NCBI GenBank assembly: GCA_017467185.1
Contig: JAFTSS010000027.1
Coordinates: 1-64,000 of the forward strand
Direction of reading: 5' to 3'
Length of the DNA: 64,000 nt
From: Paludibacteraceae bacterium
GTDB lineage: Bacteria; Bacteroidota; Bacteroidia; Bacteroidales; Paludibacteraceae
This document shows positions 1 through 8,075 of this stretch, piece after piece (within the stretch, counting starts at the first letter, position 1; every line of letters starts with the position of its first letter). The translations under genes were made by a program, and so were the position numbers. The notes beneath the pieces are model-generated. The model was not told the origin of the DNA. It saw only the letters and a list, made by a program, of their open reading frames with translations, and made no database searches.

Positions 1-31
1 AAAGACGCAACCACGATCTGATTGCGTCTTT
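1..31 (-). terminator. Terminator downstream of tRNA-Val
   Basis: A 10-bp perfect stem (AAAGACGCAA at 1-10 pairing with 22-31) lies five bases past the 3' end of the tRNA. In the tRNA direction it ends in TTT, as expected of an intrinsic terminator. Confidence 0.7.
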
Positions 32-35
32 GTTG

Positions 36-108
36 TGGTGCCACCAGGACTCGAACCGGGGACACAAGGATTGTCAGTCCTTTGCTCTACCAACTGAGCT
101 ATGGCACC
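36..108 (-). tRNA. tRNA-Val (anticodon GAC)
   Basis: The reverse complement folds into a 73-nt cloverleaf. Acceptor strands are GGTGCCA (108-102) and TGGCACC (43-37), with discriminator A at 36. The anticodon stem AAGGA/TCCTT encloses the loop CTGACAA, which gives anticodon GAC, reading the valine codons GUC and GUU. The T-loop GGTTCGAGTCC is canonical. CCA is not encoded and must be added after transcription. Confidence 0.95.
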
Positions 109-110
109 AA

Positions 111-160
111 CTTAAAATTTGAAAGTTGAAATTTGAAACTTGAAAGTTATTTTTCTCTCA
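111..160. repeat. GTTGAAA-type heptamer array
   Basis: Just upstream of the tRNA gene the sequence runs through imperfect copies of a 7-nt unit (TTGAAAG / TTGAAAT). The same family recurs at about 11820, 37570 and 52813. Confidence 0.6.
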
Positions 161-257
161 ACTTTAACGGGTGCAAAGATACGATATTTATTTGATATAT
201 GCAAGTTTTGAGATAAGTATTTTTATCTGAATTGTAACTATTTGTTTTTTAGTTTAT

Positions 258-1472
258 TTATTCGGCGTACAGAAGATATTTTGCTCGTTTTTGACGGAAT
301 TGCGTTACATCATCTTGCCACATCGCTCTGATTTCATCGGCTGTTTTTCCGGATTTAATCATTTTACGCACCCAATCTACACCAATTAACTTCTCAAAGA
401 ATGGGCGGAAGAAGTGGTCGCCAAGATGAAGATTGTTATAAGCATCGATAAGATATGTGAGGTCAACACCACGAGAGAATATAGTGTCGAGTGAAGGTTG
501 GGTAGTTAAATCAACGCCATAGCATTTAAGGTCTTGTTGTGGTGGTGTTTTTGCTCCAAAACGAGATGTTGGCGTGAAACTATACTCATAACCAAGCATA
601 TTTGGGTGACCATAACATTGGAATGGATAGTCGGTACCACGACCAAGTGAGACGGGTGTAGCTTCGAAGTAGCACATTGCAGGATAAAGATAGACACTTC
701 GCATATTTGGAAGATTAGGTGAAGGTGCTACGGGGAGTTGATAAAGAGTTTGATGAGTATAATTCTCGCAAGTAATAACTTTGATATTGCATTGAGCAGA
801 ATCAAGCAACCAACCTTCGCCATTTACCATGTGGGCAATTTCGCCAAGAGTCATGCCATGAACAACAGGTACAGGCAGATACCCTACTGCCGAACGATAT
901 TTCATATCTAAAATAGGACCATCAACATAGTGACCATTAGGATTTGGGCGGTCGAGAATTATCATTTCGACATTGTGGGTAGCACAAGCCTCCATCATTT
1001 TGACCATTGTAGTGAGATAGGTATAATAACGAAGTCCTACGTCCTGGAGGTCAAAGAGGACTACGTCTAATAGAGACATAATAGAATCGCTTGGACGACC
1101 GGTGTTGCCATCGTAAAGCGAGCGCACCATGATGCCGGTTTGAGCATCTACCCCACTGCTAACCTTTTCGCCAGCGTCGGCAGTGCCACGAAAACCATGT
1201 TCGGGAGCAAAGACGCACTCAATATTGATATTTTGAGTTGCAAGAAAATCGACAAGGTGTGTGTCGCCATTCAAGTTATAACGGCGAACATCTTTGCGCT
1301 TAAAAACTCCTGTATAGATATAACTTGCCTTATGAGCTACTACACCAACACGTTTCTCTTTGAGCAATGGTAGATATTGGTCAATGCGATCTGCCCCGCA
1401 ACGTACTATTTGACAATGCGTAATGCACAATGCACAATGCATAATTATTAGAATTAAGGATAGGCGTTTCAT
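258..1472 (-). CDS. Exo-beta-N-acetylmuramidase, NamZ/DUF1343 family
   Basis: This 404-residue secreted protein belongs to the DUF1343 family, whose characterised member NamZ removes terminal N-acetylmuramic acid from peptidoglycan fragments. Visible family blocks are FAPEHGFRG near residue 90, LFDLQDVGLRYYTY near 140, ILDRPNPNG near 175 and SLGRGTDYPFQ near 275. A role in cell-wall recycling in the periplasm is inferred. The oddity is the N-terminus: after MKRLSLILI the signal peptide (MHCALCITHC) is translated from a TGCACAA/TGCATAA heptamer array. The start codon is the only plausible one upstream of the conserved domain. Confidence 0.85.
   Translation of the reverse strand: MKRLSLILIIMHCALCITHCQIVRCGADRIDQYLPLLKEKRVGVVAHKASYIYTGVFKRKDVRRYNLNGDTHLVDFLATQNINIECVFAPEHGFRGTADAGEKVSSGVDAQTGIMVRSLYDGNTGRPSDSIMSLLDVVLFDLQDVGLRYYTYLTTMVKMMEACATHNVEMIILDRPNPNGHYVDGPILDMKYRSAVGYLPVPVVHGMTLGEIAHMVNGEGWLLDSAQCNIKVITCENYTHQTLYQLPVAPSPNLPNMRSVYLYPAMCYFEATPVSLGRGTDYPFQCYGHPNMLGYEYSFTPTSRFGAKTPPQQDLKCYGVDLTTQPSLDTIFSRGVDLTYLIDAYNNLHLGDHFFRPFFEKLIGVDWVRKMIKSGKTADEIRAMWQDDVTQFRQKRAKYLLYAE
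1413..1449. repeat. TGCACAA/TGCATAA heptamer array inside the namZ-like signal peptide
   Basis: About five 7-nt units of the TGCATAA/TGCACAA family. They are read in the stop-free orientation (TTATGCA) and form most of the hydrophobic core of the signal peptide of the DUF1343 protein. Confidence 0.85.
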
Positions 1473-1557
1473 GGTTTAATTTTTTTGTTGTATGGATTGC
1501 GGATCGCTTCGCTCATCTAGAATATCTGGATCGCATTGCTATTCCGGGAGATAGGAG

Positions 1558-1594
1558 TTATAGAAACTATAGAAAGCTATAGAAACTATAGAAA
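1558..1594. repeat. 9-nt tandem repeat (ACTATAGAA)
   Basis: Four imperfect copies of a 9-nt unit (ACTATAGAA, one variant GCTATAGAA) lie in the 187-bp gap between the DUF1343 gene and the BrkB-like gene. Confidence 0.75.
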
Positions 1595-1659
1595 TAAAAT
1601 AATAGGGATTATAAAAAACAAGAGTTGTAATTGTTTTTGCTAAGAGATAACTATGTATT

Positions 1660-3003
1660 TTATAAATCACGGATAAGGATTTTAGAGCTTTCTTCGTTGA
1701 TTGTTTGTTGGAGGGTTTGGAGTTTTTGCCAAATATCATTGAATGCTCCATTATCTGTTATTTTGAAATTTTCAGAGCCAAAACGATTGATACGATCAAA
1801 GACAAAATGTACGGTAATGAGATTTACATCAAGGGCAGGTTGATAGAATCGTTCGGCATTTTGCTCTACATAAATTTCTGATATTATATCAGTATCAACC
1901 AATAGTTTAAGGTGATTGTTTACTAAGCGAATAGGTATATTATAATCAATTGCTATTTGATTCGCAGAAATAGGCTGTTGCGCTTGACAAAAACGATTGA
2001 TAATAATTTTTAATACAACAAACAAAGTATAATCACTATAACGACGAGATATGTTTTTAGTATCGCTTTCGAAACTAAAGTTTATAAGATTTTGACTTAC
2101 ATAACATAATTCGGCACCATAAAGCACTATAAGCCAAGAGAGATTAAGCCAGAATAAGAGCAACGGAATAGCAGCAAAACTACCATACACAGCATTGTAT
2201 TTAGCAAGCGAAATCTGTCCATTTACATAAAGGAATTGTATTGCAAGAAAAGCAGTACCCGTAACTACGCCCGAGAGCATAGCATCGGAAATTTTCACTT
2301 TTGTATTTGGTATGATGAGGAATATGAGAGTGAAAAGTATCCAATAAATAACAAAGGGAGCAAGCTTGACAAGGAATTGATAGATAGGAATAAGGAATGA
2401 ACCTACAGACGATTGGGCAATAATTTCGACATAAGCATCGACTTTGGCATTAAGTCCACTTGAAATAACTATGAGTATAGGTACGACAATAAGCATGGTG
2501 ATATAAGTAGTGAATTGTCGCACAATAGAACGATTTTTTTTTACATTCCATATATCGTTGAAATTTGCCTCAATTTGTCGGAACATGCTAAGCACAGCCC
2601 ATAACAAAAGCGCAATACCAATACCGACAAATACTCCACCCTGAGTTTGTTCGAGATAATTATTTACAAATCCCATTACAATATTGGTTATCTCAGGATT
2701 ATCGCCAATAAGTTTAATTACAAACCCTTCGATAGTTTCAGCAAAACCAAAACCTTTGCCTACAGCCAAAAAGAGAGCAAATATAGGCACTATTGCCAAT
2801 ACAGTATAATAGGTTAAAGCAGATGCCTTTATCATAAGGTCATCTTCGATAAAACCACGAATAGAGATGATGAGTTTTTTGAGCAAGCGCACAAAGAAAC
2901 GCATTGTTTTGCTCAACTCGTTTTCCGTTACGCGGAATATATCATGTAAAAGGAAATGGATTAACCATGAAATCCATTCGCCGATAGTCTTTTTTTGTTT
3001 CAT
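1660..3003 (-). CDS. YihY/BrkB family inner-membrane protein
   Basis: A 447-residue integral membrane protein of the YihY/virulence factor BrkB family. About six hydrophobic segments cover residues 60 to 290, including the family block ASALTYYTVLAIVPIFAL near residue 62 and the amphipathic stretch before it. Residues 320 to 400 read as a winged-helix-like cytoplasmic extension (QPISANQIAIDYNIPIRLVNNHLKLL), common in Bacteroidota members. The older RNase BN label for this family is not supported. The physiological role is unknown; transport or envelope function is inferred from topology only. Confidence 0.85.
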   Translation of the reverse strand: MKQKKTIGEWISWLIHFLLHDIFRVTENELSKTMRFFVRLLKKLIISIRGFIEDDLMIKASALTYYTVLAIVPIFALFLAVGKGFGFAETIEGFVIKLIGDNPEITNIVMGFVNNYLEQTQGGVFVGIGIALLLWAVLSMFRQIEANFNDIWNVKKNRSIVRQFTTYITMLIVVPILIVISSGLNAKVDAYVEIIAQSSVGSFLIPIYQFLVKLAPFVIYWILFTLIFLIIPNTKVKISDAMLSGVVTGTAFLAIQFLYVNGQISLAKYNAVYGSFAAIPLLLFWLNLSWLIVLYGAELCYVSQNLINFSFESDTKNISRRYSDYTLFVVLKIIINRFCQAQQPISANQIAIDYNIPIRLVNNHLKLLVDTDIISEIYVEQNAERFYQPALDVNLITVHFVFDRINRFGSENFKITDNGAFNDIWQKLQTLQQTINEESSKILIRDL

Positions 3004-3022
3004 AGTTTACATATATTTATTC

Positions 3023-3206
3023 TTAACATAAGTACAAGAAATTTGTTTATTGGCTGACAATGAGTTGAGATATTTTATAAATAATAGAGGACAACCACTA
3101 TTTTAAGTACATAATTTTTTTTGTACTTAAAGAATAAGATATCCCAACAAACTATATAATAAGAATTATAATTTGTAAGCCTGAATATAATATGTACTTC
3201 TGTTAA
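3023..3206. mobile_element. MITE-like element, copy 1
   Basis: A 184-bp AT-rich non-coding element bounded by inverted ends (TTAACATAAGTACA at 3023, TGTACTTCTGTTAA ending at 3206). It shares internal words with the element at 38869-39097: TTGTACTTAAA, TATCCCAA and TTTGTAAGCCT. No reading frame is present, so any transposition would need an enzyme encoded elsewhere. Confidence 0.7.
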
Positions 3207-3225
3207 ACAAAAATCAAAATAAAAA

Positions 3226-3628
3226 ATAATAGTAGGACTATAAGCCGGGTTTTGTGCTATTTGGAAACAAATAGTGCTTGTCATTTATCTACTACATCTG
3301 TCGCCAGATGTCTCTATCGTTCTACCCTCCAACGATACTCGGGCGAGCAGCCCTAACATGACGTTGGTTTACTTGAACTTTCAACCCATAAGTTGTACTG
3401 ACCCAAATGTGTTGCCACACTGGCGGTAGGCTCTTACCCCACCTTTTCACCCTTACCCTACATCAATGCACAATGCATAATGCATAATGCACAATAAGGC
3501 GGTTATTTTCTGTTACATTGACTTGAACCTCACGGCCCACTTCCCGTTAAGAAGTATGGTGCTCTGTGTTGCCCGGACTTTCCTCTTCAGCCACGAAGAG
3601 CTGCAGCGACAAGCCGTCCTACTATTAT
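3226..3628 (-). ncRNA. rnpB: RNase P RNA (type A)
   Basis: The reverse complement carries the conserved RNase P RNA core: GAGGAAAGTCCGGGC near the 5' end, AAATAACCGCC, GGTAAGGGTGAAAAGGTG, GGTAAGAGCCTACCG, and the 3' terminal part with CCCGGCTTATAGTCC. The ends pair (AATAATAGTAGGAC with GTCCTACTATTATT) as helix P1. The RNA is the catalytic subunit that matures tRNA 5' ends. The P12 position, between AACCGCC and GGTAAGGG, consists of a TGCATAA/TGCACAA heptamer array rather than an ordinary helix. Confidence 0.95.
3464..3497. repeat. TGCATAA/TGCACAA heptamer array in the P12 region of RNase P RNA
   Basis: About five 7-nt units occupy the P12 position of the RNA. Each unit contains the palindrome TGCA, so the array can fold back on itself and may still form a helix. 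Confidence 0.85.
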
Positions 3629-3630
3629 TA

Positions 3631-3708
3631 GATTTTTAGTAACGAGTAGCGAGTAACAAGAAATTTACTCGTTTCACTCGTCGAGGACGCAGCACGCTGC
3701 GTCCCTAC
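3631..3708. repeat. Short repeat words and GACGCA palindrome
   Basis: Imperfect 7-nt words (AGTAACGAG, AGTAGCGAG) are followed by the palindrome GACGCAGCACGCTGCGTC with trailing CCTACA. A related palindrome (TAGGGACGCA...TGCGTCC) is present inside mnmE at about 40260. Confidence 0.55.
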
Positions 3709-3712
3709 ACTT

Positions 3713-5704
3713 TTATTGATTTTGAAGTTTCTTTAAAATCGAATAGGCTTTGTAGATGCCTAATTCGCCTGATTTTGATAAGTCGTTGATTGCTTTATCG
3801 CGCTGATTTAGCATTAAATAAGTGAGTGCACGATTGAAGTACGCTTCAGCAAAATCAGGTTCTATATTGATTGCTTGGGTATAGCTGGTTATTGCAGCTT
3901 GATAATCTTTTTGATACGCTAAAAGATTGGCACGATTGTACCATACAAAAGCAAAATCAGGTGCAAGTTCGATTACCTTATCATAATCGCGCATAATCAT
4001 TTCGTACTCATAACGATAGGTATCGCCTTTTTGAATGTTTTCATCTTCGTCAGTTTCGTTATTCATACGGAATTCCAACATTTTATAACGAATATTGGCA
4101 CGAGAGAAATAGGCTAAAGCATTTTGTCCGTCGATATATATTGCTTTTGAGAAATCTTCTATTGCACTACTAAAATCCTGAACAAGAGCATAATCGTAGG
4201 CTCGTGCAAGATAAAGATTTGCTTCATTCATGCGACCTGCAATAATTGATGATAAATTGTCGATTGAGGCAAAATGATAAGCAATCATACCTTCGGATAG
4301 TTTTATTTCATCGCACACCAAATATGCGGGAGCACGTAGGATTTTTGCTGCATTAAGTTGTTGTAATAATTCAGGATTATAGTGTTCAATAGGCAAATCG
4401 TTATTAGACTTTTGATAGTATGAAATCACTATATTCGGTTGATTATTAAGTGCAACTGCTTGGTTTTGCACATATCCACGAATACCCTCTTTGGCTCCAT
4501 CAGAATCGGCATTCGAGGCAAATAACTGCGCTATACCTTTAATTACAGAGTCGTCATCGACCGCAACTTTAGCTGATGTATCGATTTCATCCTCATCAGT
4601 ATCCGAATCAGATTTTTCATGATTTGCTTTTATTTTATAGGCATTATCACGGTCGATAAATGCTTTTTTTGCATTGCCAAGACGGTCGTACATCTCGGCA
4701 CGTGCATAAAGTGCAGGTATGAAATTAGGGTGATTATTGATTATAGTTGTAAAATCATCAATAGCTTCAAGATTGTTTCCAAGATGAGCATTGATTATAC
4801 CGCGTTGATATACAGCCTCTGACATATTAGGGTCGAGAGTTAAGATTTTATCAAGGTCGATAATGGCAGTGTGATAATCCCCTACTTCGTTGCGCAACAA
4901 AGCGCGATTAAACAAAGCACTTATATTAGTTGAATCAAGTTCGACAGCCTTATCGTAGTCAGCCAAAGCTTGACGATATTTATGTTTTTCGTAATTGAGA
5001 ATACCACGATTGATATAGGCATTAGGATTACGAGTTTTGAGTTTAATCGACTGATTATAATCCTCCAAGGCATCATCGCGATTGTCCATTATAATGTTAA
5101 TCAGTGCACGTGCGCCCCAAGTTTCAGGGTTATGTTTGTCGATTTCGACTAAATGGTCAAAGGTATTAAAAGCCCCTAAAGTATCTTTATTCATTAAAAG
5201 CAGACGTCCTTTTTCGAACTGCAACTCAGTAGCTTTAGGAGAACGGCGAATAAGAAAATCTATGTCGCTTAGAGCTTCATCATATCGTTCCATTTCGTCG
5301 TATGCTTCAATACGATTAATAATATATATAGCATTGTCGGGTGCATGCACAAGAGCTTGATTAAAATCGGCAATAGCCTCATTCCATTTACCTTGTCGTT
5401 TGTAAGCAAATCCACGTGCATAATATGCCATGTGAATGAACGGATTGCGCTCTATTACGATGTTGAGGTCGGCTTCAGCACCAACATAGTCTTCGAGTTG
5501 AATTTTGGCAATTGCACGATAATAATAAGGGTCGATAAGAAAAGGTTTAGCCTTGATGACTTGATTAAAATATTGAATAGAAAGCACATAATCCTCGAAA
5601 TATAGCGCATTGCGACCAATTGAAGTCAATCGGTCGGTGTTGAGCTGAGCATTAAGTGTTAGGCCCAATATGCACGATATTATTAGGATTAGAGTTTTAC
5701 GCAT
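3713..5704 (-). CDS. TPR-repeat protein, exported
   Basis: A 663-residue protein with a signal peptide (MRKTLILIISCILGLTLNAQ) followed by at least a dozen 34-residue tetratricopeptide repeats. Typical repeat signatures are AYYARGFAYKRQGKWNEAIADFNQAL near residue 95 and FAEAYFNRALTYLMLNQRDKAINDL near 635. An acidic, low-complexity linker lies near residues 365-385. TPR arrays are scaffolds for protein contacts; the partner here cannot be read from the sequence. It is probably periplasmic or outer-membrane associated. The downstream gap holds repeats and rnpB, so it is likely monocistronic. Confidence 0.85.
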   Translation of the reverse strand: MRKTLILIISCILGLTLNAQLNTDRLTSIGRNALYFEDYVLSIQYFNQVIKAKPFLIDPYYYRAIAKIQLEDYVGAEADLNIVIERNPFIHMAYYARGFAYKRQGKWNEAIADFNQALVHAPDNAIYIINRIEAYDEMERYDEALSDIDFLIRRSPKATELQFEKGRLLLMNKDTLGAFNTFDHLVEIDKHNPETWGARALINIIMDNRDDALEDYNQSIKLKTRNPNAYINRGILNYEKHKYRQALADYDKAVELDSTNISALFNRALLRNEVGDYHTAIIDLDKILTLDPNMSEAVYQRGIINAHLGNNLEAIDDFTTIINNHPNFIPALYARAEMYDRLGNAKKAFIDRDNAYKIKANHEKSDSDTDEDEIDTSAKVAVDDDSVIKGIAQLFASNADSDGAKEGIRGYVQNQAVALNNQPNIVISYYQKSNNDLPIEHYNPELLQQLNAAKILRAPAYLVCDEIKLSEGMIAYHFASIDNLSSIIAGRMNEANLYLARAYDYALVQDFSSAIEDFSKAIYIDGQNALAYFSRANIRYKMLEFRMNNETDEDENIQKGDTYRYEYEMIMRDYDKVIELAPDFAFVWYNRANLLAYQKDYQAAITSYTQAINIEPDFAEAYFNRALTYLMLNQRDKAINDLSKSGELGIYKAYSILKKLQNQ

Positions 5705-5719
5705 TATGTTCTTTTTATT

Positions 5720-6102
5720 TTAACAGAAGTACAAAAAAACTATTCATAGGTTGATTAATTAACCTTGTACTTTTATATTTTAATTGGATGAATTGTTTTT
5801 TTTAATAACCCGTTGGCGAAATTAATTTAGAGTGCAATAAAATGCTTCAAATAACATAAATGCCTAAAGGTTAATGTTTTATTGTTTAAAGATATATTTG
5901 TTCGCCCCCTTTGGGGACGAGGAGATAAAGAGGATATTCGCTTTCCGCAAGTTCCTTCGCTCCGCTCAGTCGCATGCGGTTAAGCACATTTGCCCTCTTC
6001 GAGGACTTTTAAGTAAGCTAATAATAATTTTAATTTCGCCAACGGGTTTTTTAATACATATTCCGTACTTAAAATAAAAAAGAATTATGTACTTCTGTTA
6101 AG
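5720..6102. mobile_element. MITE-like element, copy 2, with a second element nested inside
   Basis: The outer ends are TTAACAGAAGTACA (5720-5733) and TATGTACTTCTGTTAA (6087-6102), the same termini as at 3023 and 38869. Its left part shares the GATTAATTAACCTTGTACTT word with the third copy. The middle is interrupted by another inverted-repeat element (5807-6048), which makes this copy about 200 bp longer than the first. Confidence 0.7.
5807..6048. mobile_element. Inner inverted-repeat element nested in the MITE
   Basis: A 19-bp perfect inverted repeat, AACCCGTTGGCGAAATTAA (5807-5825) against 6030-6048, bounds a non-coding element of about 240 bp. It contains a CCCCTTTGGGG hairpin and CCTCTTCGAGG words that recur at 41940-42060 and near 31590. 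No protein is encoded. Confidence 0.7.
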
Positions 6103-6112
6103 AAAATAATCT

Positions 6113-7000
6113 TTAACTAAGTGTTTTTAGTACGTCTTGGATTTTTTCCATTGTTGTGGTTTTGGTTGGGACTAAAGGTAAACGTAGAACGTTGTTTATT
6201 AAGCCCATACATGAGAGTACGCTTTTAACGCCAGCTGGGTTACCATCAACAAACAGAAGCTCAATCATTTCAACGAAACTGTAGTGGATGCGGCGAGCAC
6301 CTTCGAGGTCGCCACGTAGAGCTAAGCGCACCATACGTGAGAACTCTTTAGGAAAAGCATTGCCTACAACCGATATAACACCCACTGCACCAAGAGTAAT
6401 AAGAGGAAACGTGATGCCATCATCGCCCGAAATAACCATAAAGTTAGCAGGTTTATTTTTTATTATATCATCGATTTGCTTGAAGTTGCCCGATGCTTCT
6501 TTGATAGCCACAATATTTTGGAAATCGTGAGCCAAACGAAGTGTGGTTTCAGCTGAAATATTCGCACCTGTTCGTCCAGGTACATTATATATAATAATAG
6601 GCATATATGTACTCTCGGCAATAGCCTTATAATGCTGATATAAACCCTCTTGTGATGGTTTATTGTAATAAGGCGACACACTGAGTATGGCGTCGATATT
6701 AGTAAAATCGGTTTTACGAATTTGCTCAATTACGCCCATAGTGTTATTGCCACCAATGCCAAGAACAATAGGCACACGGCCAGCATTGACACGCACAACA
6801 GTGTTGATGATATTCTGTTTTTCATCATCGTTCAATGTAGGAGTTTCGCCTGTAGTACCAAGCACCACGAGATAATCGGTGCCATTACGAAGTTGAAATT
6901 CCACTAAACGTTCGAGTGCTTCATAATCGACACTCATATCGTCTTTGAATGGTGTTACAAGTGCCACACCCATTCCTACTAATTTATTTGAAAAATTCAT
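6113..7000 (-). CDS. dapA: 4-hydroxy-tetrahydrodipicolinate synthase
   Basis: DapA condenses pyruvate with aspartate semialdehyde, the first committed step to lysine and diaminopimelate for peptidoglycan. The 295-residue length is standard for this cytoplasmic TIM-barrel enzyme. Diagnostic residues are present: GVALVTPF near residue 12, the substrate-binding threonines of TTGETPTL near 48, the catalytic tyrosine of IIIYNVPGRTG near 137 and the Schiff-base lysine of VAIKEASGNF near 165. The gene lies alone between a MITE-like element and a repeat-filled gap. Confidence 0.95.
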   Translation of the reverse strand: MNFSNKLVGMGVALVTPFKDDMSVDYEALERLVEFQLRNGTDYLVVLGTTGETPTLNDDEKQNIINTVVRVNAGRVPIVLGIGGNNTMGVIEQIRKTDFTNIDAILSVSPYYNKPSQEGLYQHYKAIAESTYMPIIIYNVPGRTGANISAETTLRLAHDFQNIVAIKEASGNFKQIDDIIKNKPANFMVISGDDGITFPLITLGAVGVISVVGNAFPKEFSRMVRLALRGDLEGARRIHYSFVEMIELLFVDGNPAGVKSVLSCMGLINNVLRLPLVPTKTTTMEKIQDVLKTLS

Positions 7001-7072
7001 GTATTAGATATTTAGTAGCGAGTAGCGAGTAACGAGATTTTTATACTCGCTTCGTTAATATTTTTTATATAT

Positions 7073-7963
7073 TTAATTATCGTGTTCTCTTGTCTTCTTG
7101 TCTTTTAGAGCTTTTACTTTATAGCCTGTTTTGCGGAGAAGGTTTATTAGTCCGTCGTTGCCAGGCAGGTGTAATGCACCTACGGCAATGAAACAGGGAT
7201 TTTGTTTTATATATTCTTCGACTTTAGGTAGCCAAGCAATATTGCGTTCGTCAACGAGTAAAAATTTCTCAGCTTCGGTCATGTCTTCTACCTCAACAAG
7301 CATATCGTATAGAGCATTTATATCACCTGCGACATAGAGAGAATCAAGTCGTGCATTTTCAGATGGTATGTTGTTGGCTTTGCGAATAGTCTCGACAAGA
7401 ATTTCAGACTGCCGTTCGAGAGGAATAGAACGCAATAACATATCCATTTGTTGTTCCAAAGTTTCAAGTCCGACAACAGATTTGCCTAACTCAGCACCAG
7501 CCACTTGAAAATATGAATCCATTGCCATATCATCTGATTTTTGTTTTAAGACACGTTCATATACAGTGGTTTCATAAATCATAGCAATTATATTCGGACG
7601 CATATATTGCACGTTAGCGAGCGATAGTCCAAGTTCAGCTTGTAGGGCTGAATCTATCAGATTTTCCTCATCGAGAGTAAGCATTTCAAAAATGCTCTTC
7701 TCCATTTTTGAAGCTGCAAGTATTTGACGTTGCATCTCTTCGGGATTATCATCAACAAATTCGCTTACAACAACACTACAATCATTAAAAGCACGAAATA
7801 AGCCAGGTATTTTTGTTGCTGTTTCAACAGCTATCATGTGGTGAGTGCCAAAAAGATAACTTGATTTAGTGAGTCCGTTGCCTGATATTTCGTATAATAG
7901 TTGAGCATTTAAATTAATGCATAATGCACAATGCACAATGCACAATAATAATATTTGTTTCAT
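7073..7963 (-). CDS. TraB/GumN family protein
   Basis: A 296-residue exported protein of the TraB/PrgY/GumN family. Family hallmarks are the N-terminal YLFGTHHM near residue 40, with the conserved GxHH-type motif, and the C-terminal block NPCFIAVGALHLPGNDGLINLLRKTGYKV near residue 255. Members have been proposed to be metal-dependent peptidases (Tiki-like fold); activity here is not proven. The signal peptide core (LCIVHCALCIN) is translated from a TGCACAA heptamer array, as in the namZ-like gene. Confidence 0.8.
   Translation of the reverse strand: MKQILLLCIVHCALCINLNAQLLYEISGNGLTKSSYLFGTHHMIAVETATKIPGLFRAFNDCSVVVSEFVDDNPEEMQRQILAASKMEKSIFEMLTLDEENLIDSALQAELGLSLANVQYMRPNIIAMIYETTVYERVLKQKSDDMAMDSYFQVAGAELGKSVVGLETLEQQMDMLLRSIPLERQSEILVETIRKANNIPSENARLDSLYVAGDINALYDMLVEVEDMTEAEKFLLVDERNIAWLPKVEEYIKQNPCFIAVGALHLPGNDGLINLLRKTGYKVKALKDKKTREHDN
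7916..7948. repeat. TGCATAA/TGCACAA heptamer array inside a signal peptide
   Basis: Four to five 7-nt units are read in the stop-free direction as the hydrophobic part of the signal peptide of the TraB/GumN-like protein. Confidence 0.85.
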
Positions 7964-7969
7964 CGTGTT

Positions 7970-8072
7970 GTTAGTAGTAAGTAATAAGTCGCAAGTAGAA
8001 AGAACATTGTAGAACTAAAATAATCACAGAAATTAAAAGTCTTACGACTTGCTACTTTCTACTTATTACTAT
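7970..8072. repeat. Inverted GTAGTAA-type heptamer arrays
   Basis: The intergenic gap holds GTAGTAA-type units at 7972-8000 and the reverse-complement type (TTACTAC/TTTCTAC) at 8040-8070, so a transcript could fold into a long imperfect hairpin. Confidence 0.65.
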
Positions 8073-8075
8073 CAT

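Noticed and set aside
3075..3284. Open frame overlapping the MITE and the rnpB 3' end
   Set aside because: AT-rich, without coding character, and it overlaps a clear structural RNA.
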